Shown one piece after another: positions 13,724 to 25,512 of a stretch of 64,000 nt of DNA. The translations under genes were made by a program, and so were the position numbers. The notes beneath the pieces are model-generated. The model searched no databases and was not told the DNA's origin. It was given only the letters and a program-made list of their open reading frames with translations. This stretch comes from Populus alba (lineage: Eukaryota; Streptophyta; Magnoliopsida; Malpighiales; Salicaceae). Positions within the stretch are counted from its first letter, which is position 1. The number at the start of each line of letters is the position of its first letter. Location: assembly GCF_005239225.2 (NCBI RefSeq), contig NC_133289.1:2797501-2861500 (forward strand), in the 5' to 3' direction.

Positions 13724-15032
13724 CACTACCAGAAAATCGTTAAATATAAATGGAAATACCGAGAAAATATTTCCGTCGAAAAAAAAATTCAAACAAAGTA
13801 AAAAAAAATGATTACGTGTCAATTTTTACCAATGAAAAAATTTCAAAATCGTCGATAAATTCGTTGATAAACTGTGAACACTGTTTCATCATATTAATTA
13901 CAAAGGGAATTACCGATGGAATTTTCCATTGGTATTTCCCAGAGAACTCCAGAACTGTTCACTTTCCAATTGCACTATTAATTGTTGTTCTTTACAGACA
14001 AAATCACCAACGGATTAAAAAGTCATCGGTATTATTTGGCGGTTTTATGAAAATATTTAATTAATTTAAAATTTTCATTTAAATATTAGCGACTGAATCA
14101 CCGATGAATTGAAAAATCGTCGATGATTGTTGGCAGTTTCTAAAAACTTTTTATGAAATTGAAAATTTAAATTAGATATTACATACGGAAAATTCGTCGG
14201 TAATTCCGTCGCTAACGCGCCCAATAAAAAGCCTAAATCCTCGTATTTCACAAGAGATAGACTCAATTCTTATTCTCTCTTCTTCTTCTTCTCTTCTTCA
14301 TCAATATCTATTTCTTTCTCTTCTATCTTCATCTCCTTCACTATATGATTGGGTATGTCTTCTTCTTCTTTCTTTTTTTATCCTCTAAGTTTTTTTTTTT
14401 TTTTAATTAATATGCTTTATGACATTTTGTTTCTCTTCTTAGCTTCACTTGCAACTACATTAAGGTAAGTTTTTTTTTTTCTTCTTCTTTTTTCATGATT
14501 TTTTTCACTATATTTGTTTCATATGAGATCAATTTGTAGTTGATTTATTTACATGATTTTTAAATTTTTAGCAATTGCAACTTCATTTTTTTCATATGAA
14601 TTTTTTTAGTTGAATTTATTTTTTTGTTTTATTTATTTGTTGCAAATTTGTTTGAGTTGATTTTCTCTTTCTTTTTTCCAAGCATTTTGAGTATATATTA
14701 CAAAGTGTTGATTTATGTTAATTTAATTGTTTTATAATTTTATAAAATGAATTTTTTTAAAATGTTTTTAAATAATTACCGATGGAATTCCGTCGGTAAA
14801 TCCGTTGGTAATAAAAAAATATTATTACCGACGTGTCTATTCTGTTAGTAAATTCATCGGTAATAATTTTTTTATTACAAACGAATTTACCGACGGAAAA
14901 AAAATTATCGAGAAAAGATTCACCGAAGGATCATTTCCGTCGGTGATTCCATTGGTAAATTAATTACCGACGGAATATGTGTCTCACGCCGACGGAAAAA
15001 TTCTGTCGATAAAACTATTAAATCTTGTAGTG
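13724..15032. mobile_element. Non-autonomous CACTA (CMC) transposon
   Basis: The element opens CACTACCAGA at 13724 and closes TCTTGTAGTG at 15032, so its ends are inverted CACTAC(C/A)AGA. Both subterminal regions (about 13735-14220 and 14775-15015) are packed with variants of TTACCGACGGA and its complement TCCGTCGGTAA, the usual subterminal repeats of CACTA elements. The interior holds a CT-rich leader-like stretch (about 14270-14350) and AT-rich DNA, and no transposase frame. I therefore read it as a deletion derivative. The 3 bp beside the ends are TTT on the left and ATT on the right, so the target duplication is imperfect. Open frames inside are chance products of the subterminal repeats. 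Confidence 0.85.
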
Positions 15033-15954
15033 ATTTAAAAAAAATAAAAAAAAATGTGATAAACAGCTATGGCAATATTCTTGTCATTTAATTCATGAAA
15101 AATATCGTACGTAGTTTTCCCTTCTTTCCAATTTGAGAAACAATAATGTGTTATGTTTTCTTATAATGTACTTTTTTTAATATAATTTTTTTTACAAAAA
15201 TACAATAATTCATGAGTAAATAAATAAAAGTCATTTGCTCTTTTTTTCACCCTTATGCAATATTTAAGATGTATCTTGAAAAAATAATTAGCGTCATTCT
15301 TTTTTTTTCATCTATTAGGATTTTCTCAAACAAACATTTATTTATAAAGACTAAATTTATCCGGGTGAGAAAAATTTTCTACAAAACTTTTCTTAAATTG
15401 TGAATCATATTTGAAAATATAAGTAACAAACCCTTATTAATTAATTAATAATATTATTATTAAATTTAGTTCAGTTTAGTTGGTTAACCCAGTGACTTGT
15501 TAATTCAAAACCCAACTTAGATTAAATTTCAAATAAAATCAAGTAGGAATTCACCTAGTCAAAATTAATCTATTTGATGGTCAATCCATTTAAAAAATTA
15601 ATATTTTTTTTAATTTAAAATATCATTTTTATTGACTTAATTAATCTAAATTGATCTTGCTACTCATAATTTTTTAACCCAGGTTAGGAGTCGGATTGGA
15701 TTAAGCTAAGCTTTCTTGAAAATTAATTACCAATATATTCTATATAAAAAAAAATTACAAATAGTATCATTTTCCAAGTTAAAAAGGGAAAAAAGTGATT
15801 AAATGGCAGCCACCAGTAGTTAATAGTAATTACAGCAATACGTTATGGTTAGCTAACCAGGAGTAAGCTTGAATCTGATTGGTCACGCCTTACATAAGTT
15901 GCCTGCAGCTATGCCCAGATAGCAGTACTGATAACGCAGCCTTACATCAATTCT
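15033..15954. other. AT-rich spacer upstream of OSR-like gene 2
   Basis: No gene is seen. A degenerate repeat containing 'GGTTAACCCAGTGACTTG' lies near 15480-15720. The last 100 bp, richer in GC, are probably promoter and leader of the OSR-like gene at 16076. Confidence 0.5.
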
Positions 15955-16075
15955 ATGACTATCACCTCGTACATATACTCTTCTCGTGTTCAAAATCCTC
16001 ATCCAAATTCTCCTCACCTCTTCTCACCCCACTTTCCGAATCCCCATTTTGATCTGCGGCTAGCTGCCGGAATTA

Positions 16076-16309
16076 ATGAAGCATTATTGTATGGTGAAGA
16101 GTTTGATGTTCAAGTGTTTCGGTTTGAGATCAACAATCTTTCTTGTTTTCTTGACCATTTTGCTTGTGTTGCTGCCGTTGATGTTGCCACCGTTGCCGCC
16201 ACCTCCATCAATACTTATGTTTCTTCCAGTTCTGATCATGTCCTTTCTAGTTTTGTTGGCCTTCTCTTCATCTCAAGTCCCTCATATTGCACTGCACTCT
16301 TCTACTTGA
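16076..16309 (+). CDS. ARGOS/OSR family small membrane protein (copy 2)
   Basis: This single exon encodes 77 residues. The N-terminus [19 protein letters not shown] leads into a first hydrophobic helix (about 19-36), the turn [10 protein letters not shown] (about 36-45), a second helix ending [11 protein letters not shown] (about 46-66) and a short tail. This is the OSR domain of ARGOS-like growth regulators and ethylene-response attenuators of plant endomembranes. It is closest to the copy at 22146 in the second helix (PVLxMSxLVxLAFSS). A longer frame (15955-16425) crosses it in another phase, but its amino-acid content reads as a shifted version of the OSR region. The ATG at 16076 is the first in phase. 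It is one of three dispersed tandem paralogues on the same strand. Confidence 0.8.
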   Translation: MKHYCMVKSLMFKCFGLRSTIFLVFLTILLVLLPLMLPPLPPPPSILMFLPVLIMSFLVLLAFSSSQVPHIALHSST

Positions 16310-16425
16310 CAAGGTACTTCCGATCGTTCAATTTCTTGAGTTTGCAAGAGTACCAGCTTGCTACAAACACCATGGATGGTGAAATCAAGTTTGTGGGAAC
16401 GAACCAGGGCATCAAGTCTCTCTAG

Positions 16426-18173
16426 CTGGAGTAATGTCTACATGGAAGAGATATGGAAGAGATCGAAAGGTTCGATCCATGTAGAAAATGTAACAAGATA
16501 TAGATCAGGATTTTGGTAAGGTGTTCTTAATTTCTTCGAAATCCTTTCCTTGTGTATGAACCGAATTGTTTAATATTGTTCTATTGTTTATAATGGTTAC
16601 CTGAGAGAATCAATCCAATTTACATACTTGGTGAAAAATCCAAGACACCGGCAGTGCGACACTCGATTATGCCACAGAGAGTGGTGGCCGGATGTTTGTG
16701 TGATTCGGCCATGGCTTAGAGGTCATAATTGGATGTACAACTTGTGATGCGTTTGGATTTTCTACAATATCTTGAAACCAATAAGTTTGTGCGGAACTGT
16801 GTTTTAAAAGTGTTAATGAGGTATTAATTTTAAAAATAATTTTTAAATAAAAAATACTTTAAAACACAACCATACACTCAAAAATCATGTAAGACTTTCG
16901 TTACAGAATCGAGTTTCTTGTTTGAATAACAAAAGGTGAAGTCACGGTAACTTGAAGTTATGGTAACAGTAGCTAGGAGGCACCATTCTTTAATTCTGTC
17001 ATGGAACTAGACTTTACTTTGGTTGTGGCAGGCGTTTTCTGTCCTGCCTAGGACAGCAAAGTATGTTGAAAACAGACTGTCAGAGTCTGATCAGACATTT
17101 GTGTTAGGTTCTTTGAACCATAGTTTCCTTGAGTTTTCTTTTCAACAACACGGTAAGTAAAAAAAAATAAAGAAACACAGGTGGAAAAACATCTGAAAAA
17201 TTAGCACATTTAAACGAGTTACTCGTTTGAAATTAAAAACTAAACTCTTTTTTTCTGCTTGTCCCCTCTCATGCCGAGATCTCTCTCTCCACAATCCGAC
17301 AACTGTGGTTAATCGGTTATTAATTAATGAAAATAAATTCCTAGGCTAAAGAAATTTTTATGTGCAGTTACTTTGCCTTGTAAATTTTCGGCAATAATCA
17401 CATTATACAGGCTAGCAAATTGATTTTTTTTTTTTTTTTTTTACGAAGCAAGCAAGAAAGGGATTAAAGCCTGTATGCTCGTACATTTATTAACTACAGA
17501 ATAATTTTGTTGTAGATAATGATTGCTAATTAGTTTTTAATATATATATATATATAATTATTTGATATGGAAAGCTCAAAAAATAGTAATGATTATCGTG
17601 AAAGTGTTATGGGATATATTGTGGCCAATGCCACACTAAATTTATATTGTAACATACTTCAAGAGTTTGGGGAGATTAAGTGTCTTGAAACAGCATTAAT
17701 GAAAGATGAGATTGCTTATCGTGAAAGTGTTAAGGATGTTAGTCCATCCACGAGTATTTTAGACTCGTTTACAAGCGATCTAAGTCTATCAACGAGCTGG
17801 AATGATATTGATACTCCTTAAACCTATATGGATATTAAAAACTCGACCTCGAGTTGAACAAGATAGGGAAATTATTAGATATTATTAATAGTAAGGTTAA
17901 TTTTTCATAAAATGTTATGTTGTTTTAAATGTTAGTATACATTTGTTATTTGTGATTTAATATATTATGAGCTACTTATGTGAATTGTGTTTTAACGGTG
18001 AACTGGTTATTTGTAACTATGTGAATTGCTTTGTTTTGGAAGGAAATTGATGGCAAAATAGACTATATACGTCTCGGTTAAAGAAGTCACAGATGTCATG
18101 TACAACTCTTTCAACTATGCTAGTTTTCTAATTATTTAAGTTATAGATAACATATACGATTCGCAAGTTGCAA
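16426..18173. other. Spacer with a short unassigned frame
   Basis: A degraded MITE-like relic lies at about 16795-16875. The frame at 17567-17821 (84 residues, containing RESV twice and a Ser/Thr-rich end DLSLSTSWND) follows an AT microsatellite. It has no recognisable domain and could be a relic of a transposon or gene exon. I do not call it as a gene. Confidence 0.45.
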
Positions 18174-18914
18174 CATTTAATAAGAAGAGCGGAGAGAGAA
18201 GGGAAAAAAAAATATCTCGAAGTCACACCAAAACTCCGATGATAACACCATCGGTATTATTGAAAAAATCCCAACGAGACAAATCCAATGACACCGAAAA
18301 AGGTCACCAACGATGACTAGAATAGACCACACAAGTGGCCCAAAGGCAAGTGAGCCCCGACATCTTTGGTCAGCTCGTGTGGTCCACTTCGTTCACCGTT
18401 TGTGATCTTCTTTGGTATTGTTGGATTTGTCTTGACAAGATCTTTTCAATGGCACATATGATGTCATCATCGGAGCCTCAGTGTGCCTCTAGGGTTATTT
18501 TCTTTCTTTGTTTTTCCTTTCTCCTAATTCTAAATTATAAAAAGAGAGGAGATAGAAATAATTTTTTTTTTTTAAAAAAAAAAGAAACCTCGAAGGCAAA
18601 TTGAAACTCTAATGATAACACTAATGGGTATCGTTGGAAAGATCTTGACGAGATAAATCCAACAATATCAAAAAAGGTCACAAATGATGAATGGAGTGGG
18701 CCATACGAGCCGACCAAAGATGTTGAGGCTTACTTGCCTTTAGGCCGCTCGTGTGGCCCACTTTGATCACCGTTGGTGATTTTTTTTGTGTCGTTGGATT
18801 TGTATCGTCAAGATCTTTACAATGGTACTGATTGTGTCATCATCGAAGTTTTGGTGTAATTCTGAGGTTTTCTTTTTTTTTCTCTTTTGCTCTCCCCTCT
18901 CTCGTTATTAAATG
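18174..18914. mobile_element. Double foldback (inverted-repeat) element
   Basis: The ends mirror each other: CATTTAATAA then a GGAGAGAG tract on the left, and a CTCTCTCGTTATTAAATG right border. Inside are four homologous arms of about 130-150 bp in alternating orientation: about 18210-18360 (+), 18360-18500 (-), 18590-18720 (+), 18720-18870 (-). Each carries variants of 'CAAATCCAACGACACC' and 'GGCAAGTGAGCC..CATCTTTGGTC'. One foldback unit has thus been duplicated in tandem. There is no coding capacity and no clear target-site duplication. RNA across it would fold into one or two long hairpins. Confidence 0.75.
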
Positions 18915-21900
18915 GTATATAAAGCTTAAATTTTGTTTTGAATTAAGAAACTTTTAGAAAAATATATTGAGCTTTTCAAATGACATATGAATATTATCAT
19001 TGTCAAAATTTAAAGTATTTTTTTAATAATAAGTAAACATTTAACAATCATTTTAGATCAAAAACTTAAATTATTGAATAAAACTTTAAGAATAGCTTTA
19101 TATTAATTTTTTACCATATTAATTCAAGTAAAAAATCTTGTTGATATTATATCACAAATCATCTCAATTCCAAGATTTAAATTATTAGATAAAGCTTTAA
19201 TAATGGTTTTATATTATTTTTTAATGACATCAACCTAAAAATTAATGAATTTAAGCTAAAAAGACGAATTGAATATCCTAGATGAACACTAAAACCTTAT
19301 CTGAGATATCAAATTTTTGACTGGCATAGTTTTTACAACACGATTACTAGACACCTTTTACATTTATCACCACCAACATACCTAACATCCCAGCTAAAAA
19401 GTAAAAGCAACAAAATATTCACTCAATAGATATATTACCATTTTTAATATATTTTTAATTAAATTTTATTTTTTCATAAGAACTCTACACTGCATTATCA
19501 AAACATGAAAATCAATAAAATTAAGATTTTTTTTTATATATATTTTTCCTTATCATCCGTTCCCACTTTTTAATGGTACTTCTCTCAGTATAAAGGATGA
19601 AAAAATAGATTGATTAAAAAAAAAAAAAAAACTTTTAGGGATGGCCTTTTCGCAGTCAAAGGGATGATAATTGTTGTATCATGAATATAATTCCTACATA
19701 TTGCCGTCAATTATTCCAGTGATTTGGATCAATTACTGCACCCTTAATTGGAAGCAGATTGCTAGCTAGCTAGCTAGATTCGGAGGCCTTTCTTTAAACT
19801 CGAATGGCGAAGGCTATCTGCTTATACTTATATTTTTTTGCCTCCACTCTCCATAATGATTACGATAATTCGAGCCTTTTGTAGTGAAATTACCTTTATT
19901 TTTATTTATTTTTTTTATTATTTTGGAAACAGTATCCTCGATTCCCTCCAAATGATCGATCCCATTAATTTACCTATTGTGTTCAGAGTAAGTTTTTGTA
20001 TACTTAAGGCACCTCCTCCGAACTTCTTCTTTTTTTTCTTCTTTTGTTTTAATGGAGCATTTTAGACTAGATTTTTACTCAACCAAATATTAAAAAGATC
20101 ATTCATACTCAAAACCACCCTTAAGAAAAGGGAAATTTCCCCTCTGATGGCAACAGCTCCCTTGATTCTTTCACATTTATCGGCCATGTTCTTGCTTGCC
20201 GAGCATGCAAGCGATGAAAAAAACTGGTAGAATCATAATAATGTCAAAAGTTAAAGAGAAGGACAGGTTTTACTCACTCTTCCATGTCACGCACCAAGCT
20301 TTCATCATTGCTTTCTCCCCTGTCCATTAGCAGGGCGTAAGAATCTTCGAGTACTGGTGGAAGGTGGAAGCTTAAAAAAAAAAAAAAAAAAAAAAAAGAG
20401 GCGAGGACGGCTCCCTTCACACGCAAAGGTAAATCTCCAGCATATGATATGCATTTTTTTCATTCTTAATAAGGTACAAAATAACATCCACTTCCAAATG
20501 CATGGAGAATTAATTTCTCAGCTATATAAAATGTATGGCAAATTAATTATTATTTTTTTAAAGATAAACATACTTTTAAAAAATATAAGTTATTGCCTTC
20601 TATACTGAGAGTATGTTTGGCAGTATGGTAATAGTTGCTTTTTAAATAACTTTTTGTGCCGAAATGTATGCTAATGATTTTTTTTATTTTTTAAAAATTA
20701 TTTTTGACATCAACACAACAAAACGATGTAAAATATACAAACCGTATTAAATTTTATAAAAAAAAAATTAAAATTTTTTGGGATTATTTTTTCAACCGCA
20801 TTCCCAAACGATTCTTAATCTCATCGGTTTATTCTTTACCCTTTGAAGTTAATTTTTTTATTTTAATATTAAATATATTTTTTTTGTTAAATATCTTTAC
20901 TCGTACTAGCTTTATATGTCAAAATTATATTATTATTTTTTTGGCTGGATTAGATAATTTTTTTGGGGTTAAATATCTTTAAAATTAAGTTGTTCTTCCT
21001 TTTTTCTTTCATTCACATGGAAGTATTTGTGAGATTCAATGATGGGCATAAAAGAAAATGCATGCATCTAGGGCACTCTGTTCAAAATAGCAGTAATGCT
21101 TTCATGCCAAAATTCAAATGAAATTACCCAGAAACTTCCTTCACCGACTGCTGAATTTCATTTTTGATGATAAAACAGTTGTCAAAATTCTGTTTTAATG
21201 ATAAAACTGGGGTTTGTTTCTTAAATTATTATTCTAGGCTTAATTATAAAAGAAAGTCATAAATTATCAGTTGAAAGTGTAAATAACTTGGTTAATATTT
21301 CATCCATAAATCTCTGCTTATAATGATAATAAGTTCCTTAACTTATAAAAAATTTCAAATTCAAATTCTTTCTCTAAAATATTTATGCTTAAAAAATGTT
21401 TAATTACAATACAAAATTGTCGTGCTAACTGACTATTAATGTTAATCATTAATTATAATGATAAGTTATTTTTTAAAATTATTTTAAAACTTGATTAGAT
21501 AAGTTAATCTGGACCTTGATCGACATAGAAACTGGATCAGTTCAAGTTAAAAAAATATATATATATATAGTTGATCTAGTCAAAAACCTGAACTAATCGA
21601 GTGGCCAAATTCGTTCCTAGTTTGACTCAACCATTACCTTGTTGATTTTTTTATCAAAACAAAAGTGTTTTAATTTTTTTTAAAAAAAAAAAACAAATAG
21701 ATAGAAAAGAGTGGACTTCAAGTCAAATATTAAAATTATAGTGAAAAATAAAAATAAACTGTGTAAGTCATATATACTTTACGGAAGTGTTGAAGCAAGG
21801 GGGTCCAATACCTAACCACAAGGGTCAAAAGTTCTAGTCCGAAAAAGATTAAAATGAATACATTACATCACAATTCTCGTGCAACACATTTGAGAATACA

Positions 21901-22040
21901 AGGTTGACAAAAATTTTTAATCTTTGAAAATTATGGAATGAGCTGAATCAGGACACGGCGACTGGTGGATGTGCTTTGGTGACCGTCCAAGTATATGAAA
22001 TAGCATCTCATCTCTGTCCTCACCTGGTCTCTCTCTAGCT
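18915..22040. other. Gene-poor spacer
   Basis: No gene is supported. It contains one copy of the abundant MITE-like family (20609-20812), an A homopolymer (about 20372-20396), and a degenerate repeat with 'GATCGACATAGAAACTGGATC' near 21490-21680. Confidence 0.55.
20609..20812 (+). repeat. MITE-like repeat, copy A
   Basis: The left end is GTATGTTTGGCAGTATGG and the right end is near CATTCCCAAACGATTCT, with a TTTGG/CCAAA terminal complementarity. The body shares 'TTTTTAAAAATTATTTTTGACATC' order, 'AAAACGATGTAAAATATACAAACCG' and an A-rich stretch with the copies at 25137, 25513 and 46355. It is non-coding. Confidence 0.6.
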
Positions 22041-22048
22041 ATGGCGCC

Positions 22049-22056
22049 TTATATAA
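22049..22056 (+). promoter_or_regulatory. TATA box of OSR-like gene 3
   Basis: TTATATAA lies 90 bp upstream of the ATG at 22146, in a stretch that is more GC-rich than the surrounding spacer. A start site about 30 bp downstream would give a leader of roughly 60 nt that still contains the upstream ATG at 22117. Confidence 0.5.
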
Positions 22057-22116
22057 CTCCCCCTTAAAGCCCAGAGGTGAAGTCTTTCACATAAAATCCT
22101 CTGTCAAGTCTCCACC

Positions 22117-22182
22117 ATGCACCAGGGGCTCCCAGCTCTGATAAAATGGCCGCGTACTGCAAGACAAGTTTATTTGGTTTGA
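22117..22182 (+). other. uORF overlapping the OSR-like gene 3 start
   Basis: ATG at 22117 sits in a good context (CCACCATGC). It opens a 21-codon frame (MHQGLPALIKWPRT...) in another phase that runs past the OSR start at 22146 and stops at 22180-22182. Ribosomes using it could not reach the main ATG by simple reinitiation. Confidence 0.4.
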
Positions 22183-22382
22183 GAATTTCGATGGTGTTGC
22201 TGATGGTTGTTGTGACTTCAATCGTAATAATTGTGCCGCCGTTCTTGCCGCTATTTCCACCGCCACCTCCAATATTTCTCTTTCTGCCTGTTTTGATGAT
22301 GTCTCTTCTTGTTGCCCTGGCATTCTCTTCAACATCTCGAAAGTTACCTGACTACACCACCCTTTCCAGTTTAAGCGTTTAA
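22146..22382 (+). CDS. ARGOS/OSR family small membrane protein (copy 3)
   Basis: This single exon encodes 78 residues. MAAYCKTSLFGLRIS is followed by a hydrophobic helix (about 15-31), the turn FLPLFPPPPP (about 33-42), a second helix with LPVLMMSLLVALAF (about 46-61), and a polar tail SSTSRKLPDYTTLSSLSV. This is the OSR domain architecture of plant ARGOS/ARL/OSR proteins, which raise cell number or size in organs and reduce ethylene sensitivity. The proline turn departs from the usual LPPLPPPP (the LF pair replaces LPP). The N-terminal YCKTS matches YCRTS in the copy at 6077, which argues for local duplication. A TATA box lies 90 bp upstream. Confidence 0.8.
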   Translation: MAAYCKTSLFGLRISMVLLMVVVTSIVIIVPPFLPLFPPPPPIFLFLPVLMMSLLVALAFSSTSRKLPDYTTLSSLSV

Positions 22383-25136
22383 TTCATACGAACACGTGCA
22401 TACATGGAAATTAATGTGGTGTTGATGCACTAAAAAGTGTAGGCGATGCAGATGAATCGAAAGTTATATCCTTTAGCGTAAGACTCTGTGTTCGGAGAAA
22501 TTCTACTGTGAAGCTTTTTCTTAATTCTTATTCTTCTCTTCTTTTTCCTCGTTTTTTTTTGTAATGATCACTTTAAATATAAGAATTTGAACTAATTGTA
22601 GTGGGTTTTTTTTATCTGATTGAATATTCATAGTTTGATATATTTTTTTATTGAAATCAAGATGTAATGATGATTGCATTTTGCATAATGACTGGAGGAC
22701 AGGGAAGGGGAAGAAAAAAACAGTGAAACAACATTCTCATTGTTCTTTAATTATGTCTTTCTATATATATATATATTTCCTTTCCTGGAAAGCAAGTGCG
22801 TTCATCTTGCTGGGGTCCGACCTGACTTGCAAGTGTTGCAAAGGTTACAGGCTGCAGCCACTCAGCTAGCCACCTACCTAGACAGGCACCGTGTAATGTA
22901 CATGGAAAGATCCTGACAAATGTTCGTCTCTCGGTTCAATGGCTATATGGCCGAGAAGATCCTTGTAGTTTCTGTTTCTATTATATATTGAACCTTGTTG
23001 TTCCAAAAAGACATTGGATTTCTCATATTTTGGTTTTTCGAAAAAATACTTTAGTTTTCTCCCTGGATTACAAGATTTGAGTTTCTGATAGTTTGATTAT
23101 TAAAAATATAATATTATATCAAGAATTATATTATATATAAAAAAAAACTAAACTAAAAAAGCTCAATAGATTATGAGACAATTTTATGTGAATTTGCACG
23201 GTATAATTACTTTTTTGTCATTCTTTATACAAAGGTTTTGCCTAGCTTTCGAGAGTAGAATGATATTTTTCATGGGACCCAGAGATCTTGGGAAGAATTT
23301 AATAATTTATATTTTTATATAAAATTGAATTATATAGATACTTTTAGAAGCAAAATAATAATAATAATAAAAAAAAGGATAAGAGATTTTTGTGTAGCCT
23401 TTAGTTTTTACAAATAGTACATTTGCTTCATTGTCTTTAAAATCAAGAAAATTAAAGAATGAGTCAAATGATATTTTAGTATTTTTCTTATGGTTATTTT
23501 ACTATATCCTTTAAATAGAATATGTGATGTCATTTGTTTAAAGTGTTCGAGTAAAGATAAAGCTTATGAGACATTGCGTGTTACTTAAATCATAATGATT
23601 AGTCAAGTTAATTTTATTTCACTTAAGTTAATATTGTTTAAATAATATTTTTGTATTGAAAAAAAAAATTGACATGTCTACAGCATACCATGAAATAAAA
23701 AACATAGTGAACTCATAAATTTAAACTATGAATTAAAATTAAAGTTTTATATTTATTTCTAAAATGTTATATCATAAATTCAAAGTCCCAATGCAATGAA
23801 CGCTAATCCTCCCAAAGAAACTTCACAATTGCCAAAAAGCAAGAACTCCAACCACGCCGCTGTCCTTCCAGGTTAGACTTTTCCTACGGCTGCTGCCTCT
23901 GTAGATTTTGTCTCAGGCTCACACCTCATCTTTCTCTAATCAGGATAACCAAAGCCATCTTTCCATATTGGCATGCCGCAGCCAGCTACAAAAGTGCTTC
24001 TAAATTGAGTAGGAAATTAACGACGATTTCCCCTCCCTAATTATTAGGATAACCCGGGGATTTAGCTAAGATACATGCATACAAAATCATTTTAATTTAT
24101 ATGGATCAATAATTCGGTAGATCGACGAGCCATAAATTGATTGCATATATTAAAAAAAGCAAGTAGGTTGGCTTATTACTTAACAAAATATTGACACCAC
24201 ACTTGAAGGCGAGAATCTATCTCAACCATCACCAACAAACAGCACTTGAACTATAGAAGTTGTGTTTTTGGTTTGCATCTATATAAAAAATTGGGTGACA
24301 AAAACAAATCAATTATAAAAATATATATAAAAAGGAGTAACTTTGATTGAGCTTTAAGGAAGAGAATGAGGAAAATAGACACCTGCAAAGGGGAAGAGGA
24401 TTTTTTATTATTATTATTAGATTACAAGTATGGAAGAATAATATAAATTATATTATAAAGTCTTATCTAATATAGTTTAGGTTATTGGATTGAGATATTT
24501 TTTTTTTATATATAATTTTGTTAATTAAATGGTTACGACTTCAAATCCTATTATTCTTCTCTTTTTTTTTTTTAATTAAAATTGATTAATAGCATAAGGT
24601 AATGTAAGTATATATAAATTTTAAATTCAAAATGTTTTTACTAAAAAAAAATATTAAAAAATAATATAAATCATTTTATCTTAAATTATAAGAGCATGCA
24701 AATATGAACACGCATGGAAATGAAGATGGGGCAGTATTAATTTGAAACTGAAGAAAGACAACAAAAAACATCAAGAGGTTGGTCTCTAATGTTTTAAATT
24801 CTGTGGGCGAATATTAAGATCTATACAGGAGAGATTCATCTGTATCTGGATTGATCTGCAAAGTTCTTTTAGCAATTGTACGTGGTTGTTGGTGCTTTAC
24901 AGCTAAAACAAGAAAATTAGAAGATGTTTTGCTAGAAGTTGGTCGCTGCCATGCCCAAATGTCAAATTCATTATTTTGGGATGAAAACTAAGCATTTTTT
25001 TTATAGTTCTTATCTTTGTAAAATCAACATTTGGGGGTGTCGACACTTCAAAAAAAAAAGTTGTCAAGTTGTGCTTGATAACTCAACTAGTGCATTTGAG
25101 CAATCTTGTAAAGAAGGTTTTGAATCTATTATTAGT
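22383..25136. other. AT-rich spacer downstream of OSR-like gene 3
   Basis: No gene is supported. An AT microsatellite lies at about 22761-22777 and an AAT run at about 23357-23370. The rest is AT-rich DNA with scattered A and T runs. Some moderately GC-rich stretches (about 22790-22960 and 23845-24000) gave no credible frame. Confidence 0.5.
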
Positions 25137-25350
25137 AGTGTGTTTGGCAGTGTGGTAACGGTTGCTTTTCAAATAACTTTTTTCGTGTCGAAATACATGT
25201 CAATGATGTTTTTTTTATTTTTTAAAAATTATTTTTAACATTAGCACATCAAAACGATCCAAAAAGTACAAATCGAATTCAATTTTAGCAAAAAAAAAAA
25301 ATTCAAAATTTCAGCAAACACAGGTTCAAACTCACTACCAAACGGTCTCT
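25137..25350 (+). repeat. MITE-like repeat, copy B
   Basis: The ends are GTGTGTTTGGCAGTGTGG and ACTACCAAACGGTCTC, with complementary TGTTTGG/CCAAACG tips. The body has the family signature 'GCTTTTCAAATAACTTTT', then 'ATTATTTTTAACATTAGCAC', 'AAAACGATCCAAAAAGTAC' and an A run. This is the best-preserved copy in the window. Confidence 0.7.
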
Positions 25351-25512
25351 AGATTGGATAAATCTTTTATTTTATTTTTTTTAAATTTAGATCAGTTTAA
25401 TCGGGTTAGCTAAAACATTAAAACTCAATCAAGTTGAATAGATTTTATCGGATAAATATTTTATTAAATTTAACTAAAAATCAAGCAAGAGTGAGGCTTA
25501 AGATCCCAAGTT

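Noticed and set aside
13750..14266. Open frames of 104 and 63 codons on both strands
   Set aside because: They lie inside the subterminal repeats of the CACTA element and show no protein domain.
15955..16425. A 156-codon open frame overlapping OSR-like copy 2
   Set aside because: Its content (runs of Ser, His-Pro, [12 protein letters not shown]) is what a phase shift of the leader and OSR helix codons gives. The 77-residue frame has the family motif instead. Only its upstream ATG is kept as a possible uORF.
17567..17821. An 84-codon frame, MESSKNSNDY...
   Set aside because: No domain recognised, no partner exons, and it lies beside microsatellite DNA. Mentioned in the spacer entry only.
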